64,000 bases of DNA from PALSA-1006 sp963733265 (lineage in GTDB: Bacteria; Pseudomonadota; Gammaproteobacteria; Burkholderiales; Gallionellaceae): the NCBI GenBank assembly GCA_963733265.1, contig CAVTCF010000001.1, positions 930,001 through 994,000 of the forward strand, read 5' to 3'. The first letter of the stretch is position 1. Each line of letters begins with the position of its first letter. The notes under the pieces are model-generated. The model was not told where the DNA came from. It made no database searches and saw only the letters and a list, made by a program, of their open reading frames with translations. Below are positions 1 to 8,581 of the stretch, piece by piece. The translations under genes and the position numbers were made by a program.

Positions 1-1
1 A

Positions 2-466
2 ACTACAAAAGGGCGGTTTGCTGTAACGGCGATGGTTGATTTGGCAATACGCGGCGGAAATGGCCCCGTAACGCTGGCGGGTATTAGCGAGCGCCAGAAA
101 ATTTCGTTATCTTATTTGGAGCAATTATTTGGCAAGTTGCGTAAAAATAAAGTAGTCGCGAGTGTGCGTGGCCCGGGTGGAGGTTATTGCCTGGCACGTC
201 CGGCAAACAAAATTGCAATCGTTGACATTATCGTGGCTGTTGACGAGCCTTTGGATGTAACAAATTGTAGTGCATTGGGGAATTGCCTGGATGGAAAACC
301 CTGTTTGACACACGATTTATGGTTTGGGCTCAACGAAAAGATTCAGGAGTACCTTTCCGGAGTGAATTTGCAACAATTGGTTGACGGGCAGATCAAGAAC
401 AACGCACAGGTTTCTTCTGTAACGTTGCCAAAGACCGCAAGACAACCGGCACAAATGTCAGCATAG
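2..466 (+). CDS. iscR: IscR, Rrf2-family [2Fe-2S] regulator of the isc operon (5' end outside window)
   Basis: Transcriptional regulator that senses [2Fe-2S] cluster status and normally represses its own isc operon. The reading frame is open from base 2 (TTKGRFAVTAM...), so the gene enters from the left and only the first few codons are missing; an internal ATG at 32 is not the true start because the residues before it match the family's conserved N-terminus. An N-terminal winged helix is followed by a cluster-binding loop with three cysteines spaced C-X5-C-X5-C and a His two residues after the last Cys (CLTH), as in E. coli IscR. iscS starts 18 bases downstream. The promoter and IscR operator lie outside the window. 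Confidence 0.95.
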   Translation, partial: TTKGRFAVTAMVDLAIRGGNGPVTLAGISERQKISLSYLEQLFGKLRKNKVVASVRGPGGGYCLARPANKIAIVDIIVAVDEPLDVTNCSALGNCLDGKPCLTHDLWFGLNEKIQEYLSGVNLQQLVDGQIKNNAQVSSVTLPKTARQPAQMSA

Positions 467-484
467 GAGATAAAAATTTAAATT

Positions 485-1699
485 ATGCCCATACATCTTC
501 CCATTTATCTGGATTACTCGGCGACTACGCCAGTTGACCCGCGTGTAGCAGATGAGATGATTCCTTATCTCACCGAGAAATTTGGTAATCCGGCTTCGCG
601 TTCGCATTCTTTTGGTTGGGTGGCGGACGAAGCAGTGGAACATGCGCGTGAACAGGTTGCGTCGTTGGTGAATGCAGATCCTAAAGAAATCGTGTGGACA
701 TCCGGCGCAACCGAATCGAACAACCTTGCCTTAAAAGGTGCCGCGCATTTTTATGCCGACAAAGGCAAGCATATCGTTACAGTACAGACTGAACATAAGG
801 CTGTGCTAGATACCGTGCGTGAGTTGGAGCGGCAGGGAATTTCAGCAACGTATCTTGAGCCGGAGCCGAGTGGTTTGCTCGATCTGGAAAAGCTCAAAGC
901 TGCATTGCGTCCGGACACCATTATCGTTTCAGTGATGTATGTGAACAACGAAATCGGTGTGATTCAGGACATTCCCGCAATTGGCGAAATCTGTCGGGGA
1001 CGCGGCATTTTGTTGCACGTGGATGCGGCTCAGGCGACCGGGAAAGTTGTGATCGACTTGCAAAAGTTGAAGGTTGATTTGATGTCTTTCTCGGCACATA
1101 AAACTTACGGCCCCAAAGGTATCGGAGCGTTGTATGTGCGCCGTAAACCCCGCGTGAGACTGGAAGCGCAAATGCATGGTGGTGGTCATGAACGCGGATT
1201 CCGTTCAGGGACTTTGGCGACGCACCAGATTGTTGGCATGGGGGCGGCGTACCGCATTGCCAAAGAAGAAATGGCCACTGAAAACGAGCGCATCAGAATG
1301 TTGCGGAACCGCTTATGGACTGGCTTGTCAAACATGGAAGAAGTCTATCTCAATGGTGATTTGGAACAGCGTGTGCCGCATAATTTGAATGTGAGTTTCA
1401 ATTTTGTCGAAGGCGAATCTCTTATTATGGCGGTAAAAGATATTGCTGTTTCCAGCGGCTCGGCTTGTACTTCCGCCAGTTTGGAGCCGTCTTATGTATT
1501 GCGCGCATTGGGGCGCAACGACGAATTGGCGCACAGTTCTATCCGCTTTACGATCGGGCGATTTACTACGGTAGAGGAAGTCGATTACACCATCAATCTG
1601 CTGCACGAAAAAATCGGCAAACTGCGCGAACTTTCGCCCTTGTGGGATATGTTTAAAGACGGTGTGGATATGAATACCGTGCAGTGGGCGGCACATTAG
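485..1699 (+). CDS. iscS: Cysteine desulfurase IscS
   Basis: PLP-dependent enzyme that takes sulfur from L-cysteine as a persulfide and passes it to IscU for Fe-S assembly and to thiolation enzymes such as the tRNA thiouridylase encoded here by mnmA. At 404 residues it has the length of E. coli IscS. The PLP lysine is K206 in SAHKTYGPKG and the persulfide cysteine is C328 in SSGSACTSAS, both at the same numbers as in E. coli. The start ATG follows the iscR stop by 18 bases, with GGAG upstream. Second gene of the isc operon. Confidence 0.98.
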   Translation: MPIHLPIYLDYSATTPVDPRVADEMIPYLTEKFGNPASRSHSFGWVADEAVEHAREQVASLVNADPKEIVWTSGATESNNLALKGAAHFYADKGKHIVTVQTEHKAVLDTVRELERQGISATYLEPEPSGLLDLEKLKAALRPDTIIVSVMYVNNEIGVIQDIPAIGEICRGRGILLHVDAAQATGKVVIDLQKLKVDLMSFSAHKTYGPKGIGALYVRRKPRVRLEAQMHGGGHERGFRSGTLATHQIVGMGAAYRIAKEEMATENERIRMLRNRLWTGLSNMEEVYLNGDLEQRVPHNLNVSFNFVEGESLIMAVKDIAVSSGSACTSASLEPSYVLRALGRNDELAHSSIRFTIGRFTTVEEVDYTINLLHEKIGKLRELSPLWDMFKDGVDMNTVQWAAH

Positions 1700-1778
1700 A
1701 TAACTGCCCTTTGTTCGTCTGGCGGTGTTGTCGGACAAGCAAATCATCGGTTCTCTAAAATAGAGAAGGAGCATTAAA

Positions 1779-2201
1779 ATGGCATACAGCGAAAAAGTAC
1801 TGGATCACTACGAAAATCCGCGTAACGTGGGTTCCCTGGATAAGGAAGATTCTTTTGTCGGAACGGGCATGGTTGGTGCACCGGCATGCGGCGATGTGAT
1901 GAAGTTGCAGATCAAGGTGGGCAAGGATGGAATTATCGAAGATGCGAAGTTCAAGACCTATGGTTGCGGCTCGGCGATTGCATCCAGTTCGCTGGTAACC
2001 GAATGGGTGAAGGGCAAGACAGTCGATCAGGCGTTGGCGATAAAAAATACCCAGATTGCGGAAGAGTTGGCATTGCCACCGGTTAAAATACACTGTTCCA
2101 TCTTGGCCGAGGATGCGATTAAGGCGGCGGTGGCGGATTACAAATCCAAGCACGGCGCGACGGTTGAGACGGCAGCGTGTACGGGTGCAGTTTGCGATTA
2201 A
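1779..2201 (+). CDS. iscU: Fe-S cluster scaffold IscU
   Basis: Scaffold on which [2Fe-2S] clusters are assembled from IscS sulfur and then released with HscA/HscB. Ligands are C37 (with D39), C63 and H105-C106, the same positions as in E. coli. A clear AAGGAG site precedes the ATG. The protein is 140 residues against about 128 for the family: a C-terminal tail (residues 128-140) adds two cysteines, C134 and C139, not part of the usual fold. Whether this tail is functional cannot be told from sequence. Confidence 0.97.
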   Translation: MAYSEKVLDHYENPRNVGSLDKEDSFVGTGMVGAPACGDVMKLQIKVGKDGIIEDAKFKTYGCGSAIASSSLVTEWVKGKTVDQALAIKNTQIAEELALPPVKIHCSILAEDAIKAAVADYKSKHGATVETAACTGAVCD

Positions 2202-2227
2202 AGAACTTTTAATTTTTGGAGGATAGA

Positions 2228-2551
2228 ATGTCGATCACATTGACTGAAAGTGCTGCCCAACATGTGCAAAACTTTTTGACAAAACGCGGCAAGGGTGTCG
2301 GACTCAGGCTCGGCGTACGCACAAGCGGCTGTTCCGGCATGGCATACAAATTGGAATTTGCGGATGCGGCAGATGGTGATGATCTGAAATTTGTGAGCAA
2401 TGGGGTGACCTTGCTTGTCGATCAGCAAAGTCTGCCTTATATCGACGGCATGGAATTGGATTACACCCGCGAAGGATTGAACGAAGGCTTTAAATTTAAT
2501 AACCCGAACGTGCAAGATACGTGTGGCTGCGGCGAAAGCTTTAAAGTTTGA
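2228..2551 (+). CDS. iscA: A-type Fe-S carrier IscA
   Basis: A-type carrier that delivers Fe-S clusters to apoproteins. The 107-residue product has the family length and the three conserved cysteines C35 (SGCSG), C99 and C101 (CGCGESF). The start chosen is ATG 2228, five bases after GGAGG at 2218-2222; an in-frame TTG at 2216 would overlap that ribosome-binding site and is unlikely. It lies 26 bases downstream of iscU and is separated from hscB by a 112-base spacer that can fold. Confidence 0.96.
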   Translation: MSITLTESAAQHVQNFLTKRGKGVGLRLGVRTSGCSGMAYKLEFADAADGDDLKFVSNGVTLLVDQQSLPYIDGMELDYTREGLNEGFKFNNPNVQDTCGCGESFKV

Positions 2552-2568
2552 ATGAATTAAGCAAGCGT

Positions 2569-2634
2569 CCCGCCACTCCTTTTTTCCCGAGAGGTTTTTC
2601 TTCCTGCCCGGTGCAAAAAAGGGGGAGTAGCGGG
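2569..2634 (+). other. Imperfect long hairpin between iscA and hscB
   Basis: The spacer holds a CCCGCcACTCC-T6 arm and a facing A6-ggg-GGAGTaGCGGG arm that can pair with small bulges. It could act as a partial terminator or as an mRNA stabiliser separating the scaffold/carrier genes from the chaperone half of the operon. Seen by eye only; folding energy was not computed. Confidence 0.45.
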
Positions 2635-2663
2635 TATCTATTTGGACTGTTGATGATGCCGGA

Positions 2664-3200
2664 ATGATGAAACTTGATCTTCAGCAGGATTTTTTCTCTT
2701 TATTCAATCTTCCCGGGCAATTTCAGCTCGACACTACGGTACTCGAAAAAAATTATCGGGCACTGCAAGCACAAGTTCACCCGGACAAATTTTCCCACTT
2801 GCCGGAAGTTGAACGCCGACTTTCCATGCAATGGGCGACTCGCGTTAACGAAGCCTATCAGACACTCCGCAGTCCGCTTAATCGGGCGCGCTATTTGTTA
2901 TCGATACGGGGTGTTGATACGCAGGAGGAAAGTAATACCGCCATGCCGCTTGATTTTTTGATGAAGCAAATGGAATGGCGAGAAGAGTTGGCCGATGCAA
3001 AGCAGGCAAAAAACTCGGAGGAGTTGGGTAAAATAGAGCAGCAAGTACAGATCGCGAAGCAAATATTGGAACAGGAATTGTCACAAACTCTCGATAACGT
3101 GCACGATTATGCTGCCGCTTCCGGTATAGTGCGCAAACTTAAATTTATTGAAAAGCTCGGGGAAGAAATCGGCTCCGCCTTCGATGAACTGGATACATAA
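2664..3200 (+). CDS. hscB: Co-chaperone HscB (Hsc20)
   Basis: J-domain co-chaperone that brings IscU to the Hsp70 HscA and stimulates its ATPase for cluster release. The N-terminal J domain carries the HPD motif (residues 39-41, in VHPDKF) and is followed by the C-terminal three-helix IscU-binding domain. Length, 178 residues, is typical. Tandem ATGs at 2664 and 2667 could both start translation; no strong ribosome-binding site is visible. A palindromic repeat begins right after the stop. Confidence 0.95.
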   Translation: MMKLDLQQDFFSLFNLPGQFQLDTTVLEKNYRALQAQVHPDKFSHLPEVERRLSMQWATRVNEAYQTLRSPLNRARYLLSIRGVDTQEESNTAMPLDFLMKQMEWREELADAKQAKNSEELGKIEQQVQIAKQILEQELSQTLDNVHDYAAASGIVRKLKFIEKLGEEIGSAFDELDT

Positions 3201-3202
3201 AA

Positions 3203-3296
3203 TGTAGGGTGGGCACGTGTGCCCACCAAGTATTAATGTATGGGCTTAATTGAGTAACTATAAACTGCGTGGGCACAAAAACGTGCCCACCCTACA
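3203..3296. repeat. MITE/REP-like palindromic element between hscB and hscA
   Basis: A perfect 16-bp terminal inverted repeat (TGTAGGGTGGGCACGT at 3203-3218; its complement at 3281-3296) bounds a 94-bp element. Each end can also form its own hairpin built from GTGGGCAC/GTGCCCAC. GGGTGGGCAC palindromes of this type are common dispersed repeats in betaproteobacteria. The right end stops two bases before the hscA ATG. Confidence 0.8.
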
Positions 3297-3298
3297 AA

Positions 3299-5215
3299 AT
3301 GGCACTACTTCAAATTGCAGAACCCGGTCTTAGCGCAGCCCCGCATCAACATCGGCTGGCAGTCGGTATCGATCTTGGTACGACTAATTCTCTTGTGGCC
3401 ACAGTTCGAAATGGCATCAGTACCGTCCTCAATGATATTCATGGCAAGGCTCTTTTGCCTTCAGTTGTGCGGTATCTTGAAGACGGCAGCGTACAAGTCG
3501 GGCAAGAGGCACAGGCACGCCAGAGCGAAGATCCTCATAATACGATAATTTCCGTAAAGCGCTTTATGGGGCGGGGGCTAAAGGATGTGGGTGATGTTGC
3601 CAATCTGCCCTATCGTTTTGTCGAAGCGCTTCCGCTTGGCTCAAAGCAACCCCCTTCGACAAGCACAGGACAAGCTTCGGGCATGCTGCAATTGCGCACA
3701 ATTGCCGGCGTAAAAAGCCCGATTGAAGTCTCTGCCGAAATTCTTAAAGTATTACGCGAACGTGCCGAGCTTTCATTGGGTGGGGAATTGGTTGGTGCAG
3801 TGATTACCGTTCCGGCGTACTTCGATGATGCGCAACGCCAGGCAACCAAAGATGCGGCGAAAATTGCCGGATTAAACGTCTTGCGCCTTCTAAACGAGCC
3901 GACGGCTGCGGCTATCGCTTACGGCTTGGATAATGCGTCCGAAGGTGTGTACGCGGTATTTGACTTGGGCGGAGGTACGTTCGATATTTCCATTTTGCGA
4001 CTTTCCAAAGGTGTATTTGAAGTACTCGCCACCAATGGTGATTCTGCATTGGGCGGAGACGATTTTGATCACCGTATTTATTGCTGGACGCTGGAAAAGT
4101 CTGGTTTGTTGCCTTTGGGGGCGCAGGACACACGTTTGTTGTTGACTCTTTCACGCACAGCCAAAGAACAACTGACCAACTATCCGCAAGCGCAAATCAC
4201 AGCGAATTTGAACAGCGGGGATGCGGTGGCGCTGTCGCTTACGCGTGAAGTGTTCTACGACATGACACAGAATCTCCTCGCGCGAACTTTGCAGGCGACC
4301 CGCCGCGCGCTACGCGATGCCAAACTTAAGGTTGAAGATATCAAGGGCGTGGTGATGGTTGGCGGAGCCACACGTATGCCGCAGGTGCAACAAGCCGTGG
4401 GCGAATTTTTCGGTCAAATGCCATTGAATAATCTTGATCCTGATAAAGTTGTGGCACTGGGGGCTGCAATTCAGGCCAACGTGCTGGCAGGCAATCGCAG
4501 CGCGGATGACTGGTTGCTGCTGGATGTGACTCCGTTGTCACTGGGAATCGAAACGATGGGCGGACTGGTGGAAAAAATTATTCCGCGCAATAGCACCATC
4601 CCGAATGCTCGTGCACAGGAGTTCACCACTTACAAAGACGGTCAAACGGCGATGAGCATCCACGTGGTGCAGGGCGAACGCGAACTGGTAAGCGATTGTC
4701 GTTCGCTGGCGAAATTCGAATTGCGCGGTATTCCGGCAATGGTTGCCGGGGCTGCACGTATACGTGTAACTTTTCAGGTGGATGCGGATGGATTGCTGAG
4801 TGTAGCCGCGCGCGAAATGGGGAGCGGTACCGAAGCGAGTATCGAGGTAAAACCTTCCTACGGTTTGAACAACGAAGAAATTATGCGCATGTTGCAGGAT
4901 TCAACCCAACATGCCCGTGACGACATGCTGGCGCGTGCTTTGCGTGAACAACAAACAGAAGCGGGACAATTGCTGGAAGCCGTTTGGAATGCACTGGAGC
5001 AGGATGGAGAGGCGTTGCTGGATGCCGCAGCACAAGCGCGTATTCGCAGTTGTGCGGATGCTCTGCGTGCAGTGGTGAATGGTACCGACCAACATGCGAT
5101 CAAACGTGCGGTTGAAGCATTGAATCAAGTGACGACGGAATTTGCGCAGCGCCGGATGGATCACAGCGTGACGCGCGCCTTGGCAGGGCATAAACTATCG
5201 GAGTTGGAGGGATAA
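3299..5215 (+). CDS. hscA: Fe-S assembly Hsp70 chaperone HscA
   Basis: Specialised DnaK-type ATPase that, with HscB, releases clusters from IscU. It shows the Hsp70 signatures: GIDLGTTNS near residue 25, the phosphate loop around FDLGGGTFD, and VGGATRMP, followed by the substrate-binding domain and helical lid. The start chosen is ATG 3299, giving MALLQIAEPGL and 638 residues; an in-frame GTG at 3269 lies inside the palindromic repeat. Because the repeat abuts the start, no Shine-Dalgarno site is visible. Within the nucleotide-binding domain, about 17 residues (near residues 112-128, PLGSKQPPSTSTGQASG) are extra relative to family members I know and appear repeat-derived. Confidence 0.96.
   Translation: MALLQIAEPGLSAAPHQHRLAVGIDLGTTNSLVATVRNGISTVLNDIHGKALLPSVVRYLEDGSVQVGQEAQARQSEDPHNTIISVKRFMGRGLKDVGDVANLPYRFVEALPLGSKQPPSTSTGQASGMLQLRTIAGVKSPIEVSAEILKVLRERAELSLGGELVGAVITVPAYFDDAQRQATKDAAKIAGLNVLRLLNEPTAAAIAYGLDNASEGVYAVFDLGGGTFDISILRLSKGVFEVLATNGDSALGGDDFDHRIYCWTLEKSGLLPLGAQDTRLLLTLSRTAKEQLTNYPQAQITANLNSGDAVALSLTREVFYDMTQNLLARTLQATRRALRDAKLKVEDIKGVVMVGGATRMPQVQQAVGEFFGQMPLNNLDPDKVVALGAAIQANVLAGNRSADDWLLLDVTPLSLGIETMGGLVEKIIPRNSTIPNARAQEFTTYKDGQTAMSIHVVQGERELVSDCRSLAKFELRGIPAMVAGAARIRVTFQVDADGLLSVAAREMGSGTEASIEVKPSYGLNNEEIMRMLQDSTQHARDDMLARALREQQTEAGQLLEAVWNALEQDGEALLDAAAQARIRSCADALRAVVNGTDQHAIKRAVEALNQVTTEFAQRRMDHSVTRALAGHKLSELEG
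3651..3682 (+). repeat. Dispersed-repeat fragment inserted in frame inside hscA
   Basis: The run beginning CCCTTCGACAAGC and continuing AGGACAAGCTTCGGGC resembles the widespread dispersed repeat of the CCTTCGACAAGCTCAGG type. It encodes the PPSTSTGQASG segment that interrupts the otherwise conserved stretch between YRFVEA and MLQLRTIAG of HscA. The reading frame is kept, so the chaperone is probably still made. Confidence 0.6.
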
Positions 5216-5216
5216 G

Positions 5217-5561
5217 ATGACTCAGATTATTGTGCTTCCGCATGTGGAACTGTGCCCCAAGGGTACTTTGTTTGATGTCGCGCCGGGCGTGTCTGTCTGC
5301 GATGCGCTGCTCGATCATGGCATTCAGATAGAGCATGCCTGTGAGAAATCCTGCGCCTGTACTACATGTCACGTTATCGTGCGGGAAGGGTTTGAAAGTC
5401 TGGCAGAAGCGACGGAACTTGAAGAAGATATGCTGGACAAAGCATGGGGGCTGGAATCAAATTCACGTTTGAGCTGTCAAACAGTGGTTGGGAAAACTGA
5501 CCTGGTGATCGAGATTCCCAAGTATACGATCAACATGGCGAAAGAAGGACACGGCAAATGA
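5217..5561 (+). CDS. fdx: [2Fe-2S] ferredoxin of the isc operon
   Basis: Adrenodoxin-type ferredoxin that supplies electrons for Fe-S assembly. Cluster ligands are C42, C48 and C51 in CEKSCACTTC and a fourth Cys in RLSCQ near residue 87; C46 is an additional cysteine in the loop, as in other Isc ferredoxins. The 114-residue length is typical. The ATG sits one base after the hscA stop and the 3' end overlaps iscX, so it is translationally coupled on both sides. Confidence 0.96.
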   Translation: MTQIIVLPHVELCPKGTLFDVAPGVSVCDALLDHGIQIEHACEKSCACTTCHVIVREGFESLAEATELEEDMLDKAWGLESNSRLSCQTVVGKTDLVIEIPKYTINMAKEGHGK

Positions 5562-5752
5562 AATGGATCGACGTGAACGATATTGCGGTCACCTTGTTTG
5601 AAAAATATCCCGAGGTTGATCCAAAAACAATTCATTTTGTTGATCTTCACAATCTGGTGATTGGAATAGACGGCTTTGATGACAACCACCATCGTGGCGG
5701 TGAAAAAGTTTTGGAAGCGATCCAGGCTGCGTGGATAGATGAATTGGAATAG
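5558..5752 (+). CDS. iscX: IscX (YfhJ), Fe-S assembly accessory protein
   Basis: Small acidic protein of 64 residues that binds iron and IscS and tunes the rate of cluster assembly. The sequence has the family's opening MKWIDVNDIA, the DPKTIHFVDL centre and the WIDELE end. Its ATG overlaps the fdx stop (ATGA). It closes the isc operon in the canonical order. Confidence 0.95.
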   Translation: MKWIDVNDIAVTLFEKYPEVDPKTIHFVDLHNLVIGIDGFDDNHHRGGEKVLEAIQAAWIDELE

Positions 5753-5838
5753 TCTTTACTTATAATCCGTTCGCCCTGGGTTGTGCGTTTATTGCGCGTA
5801 TCGAAGGGGAATGCTGATAGACATATTACGGGGATAGC

Positions 5839-6354
5839 ATGAATAAATTACTGCACTTATGGCGCACTACATCACCACGCTGGTTATATCTGGCGGGTTC
5901 AATCGTTGTGGCGATAATGTTTGCTTCCGCACTTTATTTGCAATATGTATTGCGCCAAGAACCTTGCCCCTTATGCATGATTCAGCGCGTCATCTTCATA
6001 GCTATCGGAATCGTATTTTTTGTTGCCGCATTGCATAATCCCAAGCGCATCGCAACATTCGGCTACAGTGGATTGATCTCCTTGCTCGCGCTCACCGGTG
6101 TGGCTGTAGCCGGACGACACATCTGGATTCAACATCTGCCCAAAGACAAAGTGCCTGCTTGCGGTCCCGGGCTGGAATTTATGCTCCAGAATTTCCCTAT
6201 GGCCGATGTCTGGCAAGAATTGATGCATGGCTCCGGCGAATGCGCAGCCAAAGGCTGGACGTTCCTCACACTCGGTATTCCGGAGTGGTCTTTGCTATCC
6301 TACGTGATGCTTGGCACGTGGGCTGTTTTACTGGTGTTCAGACCCAAAAAGTAA
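5839..6354 (+). CDS. dsbB: Disulfide bond formation protein DsbB
   Basis: Inner-membrane quinone reductase that reoxidises periplasmic DsbA. Four hydrophobic segments are visible. The first periplasmic loop carries the quinone-linked pair C43-P-L-C46 and the second loop carries C108 and C135. Its length, 171 residues, is typical. A GGGGAT site precedes the ATG. It follows iscX by 86 bases and is probably a separate unit. A disulfide oxidation pathway matters for this organism because the periplasm must handle proteins with many cysteines, although heme attachment itself needs reduced thiols. Confidence 0.95.
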   Translation: MNKLLHLWRTTSPRWLYLAGSIVVAIMFASALYLQYVLRQEPCPLCMIQRVIFIAIGIVFFVAALHNPKRIATFGYSGLISLLALTGVAVAGRHIWIQHLPKDKVPACGPGLEFMLQNFPMADVWQELMHGSGECAAKGWTFLTLGIPEWSLLSYVMLGTWAVLLVFRPKK

Positions 6355-6500
6355 TTGAGTCGCTGCTACCAGGAAATGATTGCCGGTGTTTGGTGTGAAT
6401 ATGACACTTACTTTTTTGTGCGTACTTATGTAAAGTTATGTGTAACGGTTAAACTTGGTTTTAACCAATATCACAAACACTGCATCTAAAGAGACTTTCC

Positions 6501-6989
6501 ATGAAAAGACAACTTCGAAGTTTTGTTCTGTTATTATTTTTCTTCTTGCCGTTACTTGCATCGGCACAGGTTCCTGTTCAAGAAAACCCAAATCATGAGC
6601 AATTGCTCGCCAGTTCAGATCCTGTTCTGGTAGCCAACAAGCGTCTTGTCTATGATTTCTGGCGTGAAGTTATAGAAGCAGGACATTTGGATTTGGCGGA
6701 AAAATATATGGCTGAAAACTATATCCAGCACAATCCCAACGCAGCAACGGGTCGCACTGGGTTTATTGATTTCTTTTCAAAATTTACCAAGCCAAAACCC
6801 ATTGAGTCACGCGTAAAAGCCCCTATAGTTTCCATTGTTGCAGAAGGTAATTTGGTTATTCTGAACTTTGTGAGAGAAGTTGCCGACCCAAAAAATCCCT
6901 CGATAAAGTACACAACCACATGGTTTGATATGTTGCGTATTGAAAATGGCAAGTTGGCTGAGCACTGGGATTCAGCGTTAAGGCAGTGA
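6501..6989 (+). CDS. Secreted SnoaL/NTF2-like protein
   Basis: The 162-residue protein begins with a signal peptide (KRQLRSF, then a Leu/Phe-rich core ending ASAQ). The rest matches the SnoaL-like NTF2 fold: LVYDFWREVIEAGHLDLAEKYM, then YIQHNPNAATG and a final AEHWDSALRQ. Family members bind small hydrophobic molecules or act as isomerases/cyclases; the substrate here is unknown. It is convergent with the next gene, whose stop lies four bases beyond. Confidence 0.8.
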   Translation: MKRQLRSFVLLLFFFLPLLASAQVPVQENPNHEQLLASSDPVLVANKRLVYDFWREVIEAGHLDLAEKYMAENYIQHNPNAATGRTGFIDFFSKFTKPKPIESRVKAPIVSIVAEGNLVILNFVREVADPKNPSIKYTTTWFDMLRIENGKLAEHWDSALRQ

Positions 6990-6993
6990 GTTC

Positions 6994-7512
6994 TTAAATC
7001 CTTTTCTCCATTACATAATCATCCATGAAGTAGCCATTGCCGATATCAAAGATTGCCTCCTCTCGAATTTGGAAGCCGACTTTGCGGTAAATTGCAATAG
7101 AGTTTTCATTGCGTTTGTTAACCTGAAGCATCAACAACCCGGCATTTTTCTTTTGCGCTTCAGCTTCAACATGGCAAAGCATGAGGCTTCCCAAGCCCTT
7201 GCCCCTGCATTCTTCGAGAAGATAGAGTTGTTCAAGCTTGACTTCTCCGGGGTTGGAAGTTAACGAATAACTGCAATATCCAACTGGCTTTTTACCTAAC
7301 CAAAGTATTTCAAACCATTGCTTTCCTGATTCCAAATATTTACTTAAATTATCATGGGCATATCGCTCGTCCAACATATAATCAATCTGCGCCATGCTGA
7401 CAATTTTCGAGTAATGTGAGCGCCAGATTGTTGCTGCCAAGTTGGCGACAGTATGAAAGTCCCCTTCGGTCATTGGCTTAAGCTGTGCATTGATAATTGA
7501 AGTGTCGGTCAA
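6994..7512 (-). CDS. GNAT-family N-acetyltransferase
   Basis: A 172-residue acetyl-CoA-dependent acyltransferase. The CoA-binding motif A is CRGKGLGSLMLCH, and YLLEECRGKG leads into it as in family members; the C-terminal part contains NENSIAIYRKVGFQIREE. The acceptor substrate cannot be predicted. It is convergent with the SnoaL-like gene and monocistronic. Confidence 0.88.
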   Translation of the reverse strand: MTDTSIINAQLKPMTEGDFHTVANLAATIWRSHYSKIVSMAQIDYMLDERYAHDNLSKYLESGKQWFEILWLGKKPVGYCSYSLTSNPGEVKLEQLYLLEECRGKGLGSLMLCHVEAEAQKKNAGLLMLQVNKRNENSIAIYRKVGFQIREEAIFDIGNGYFMDDYVMEKRI

Positions 7513-7567
7513 TTGGATTTTCCTGCGCTAAATAGTAATCGGGCCAGTTTATAACTTTAATCGAATT

Positions 7568-8443
7568 TCAGAAGGCATACCCCAAGCCCAATTTTATCGT
7601 GGTGTAGTTTGAGCTGTCGTTAGGTGAAAACACTTGGCTTGCCCCAACAGTGTATGTGCTCGAAATGACATAGCTGAAGCTAACGATGTCGACACTGAGG
7701 CTGCCGTGAAGATGGTTTATAAATTCATAGTCCGCTGAAAACCCGCATCGGGTGGTGGGTGGATTGCCACGGGTTCTTACTGTCCCGGCTGAAGTTTGAA
7801 TGTTTGAGCTGTATGTAACGCCCCACATTGCATTTGCAGACAATACCAATTTGCTCCCCGCCGGGGAATATTGGCCCATCCCGCCAAAAACCAAGTAGCC
7901 ATTGGTATAAATATCAAGATTTGGAGTCGTTCCACCGAGTCCTCTTTCCCATCTATGACTTCCAAGTTCAAAATATAGCGTGCCCAGAGATTCTCCACTA
8001 TCAATGTCGGAGCTAAAGCCTTTGCCAAGGCGGACGTAATAGTTGGTTTGATCCAGACTTGAAGTATTGACCACTGAACCAAAAACACCACCTTGTTTCG
8101 ATCCTGTGTAGATTGTTTGTCCGCTGGACTTATCATATTCTGCCGCGAAATATTTGTAATCTTCATCGGTCATTATTGAAAAAAGAACGGCATAGCCGGG
8201 TACATTACCCGATTCAGTGTCTAATGCTGCAGTGTCGGTGCCGCTTAAACCATTGCCGGACTCAGTGTAAGCAACCCTCGTGAAGTTGGTCCGAAGAATA
8301 ATTTGGTTGTTGGATGCCAAGATGGTAGGCGAGTCTGCATATGCCGGAGACGAAAAAAAAAGGCAGGCAGTTTGTGAAAATGATACTAAAAAACATAAGG
8401 CTATATTTGAATTCTGCCCCGGAAGATTTTTAATAATACTCAT
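7568..8443 (-). CDS. Putative outer-membrane beta-barrel protein, function unknown
   Basis: A 291-residue protein with a hydrophobic N-terminal export segment ending near AYADS, then alternating aromatic/hydrophobic strands (YYVRLGKGF, LYFELGSHRW, TTIKLGLGYAF) and a C-terminal phenylalanine, the usual mark of barrels inserted by the BAM machinery. I do not recognise a named family. The gene stands alone on the minus strand, with a small lipoprotein gene upstream on the same strand. Confidence 0.65.
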   Translation of the reverse strand: MSIIKNLPGQNSNIALCFLVSFSQTACLFFSSPAYADSPTILASNNQIILRTNFTRVAYTESGNGLSGTDTAALDTESGNVPGYAVLFSIMTDEDYKYFAAEYDKSSGQTIYTGSKQGGVFGSVVNTSSLDQTNYYVRLGKGFSSDIDSGESLGTLYFELGSHRWERGLGGTTPNLDIYTNGYLVFGGMGQYSPAGSKLVLSANAMWGVTYSSNIQTSAGTVRTRGNPPTTRCGFSADYEFINHLHGSLSVDIVSFSYVISSTYTVGASQVFSPNDSSNYTTIKLGLGYAF

Positions 8444-8581
8444 TTTGCTTTAGTGCAATATTTTTGAGTTGGGTGAATAGTGATTCAGCTTCGTAATGCA
8501 GAAGTTCACGCTCCGGCAGAAAAAAAGACGGGGTAGTGGCTATGATTCTCCCGTTTTCATTGCCGGATTTATGTTCGCATA

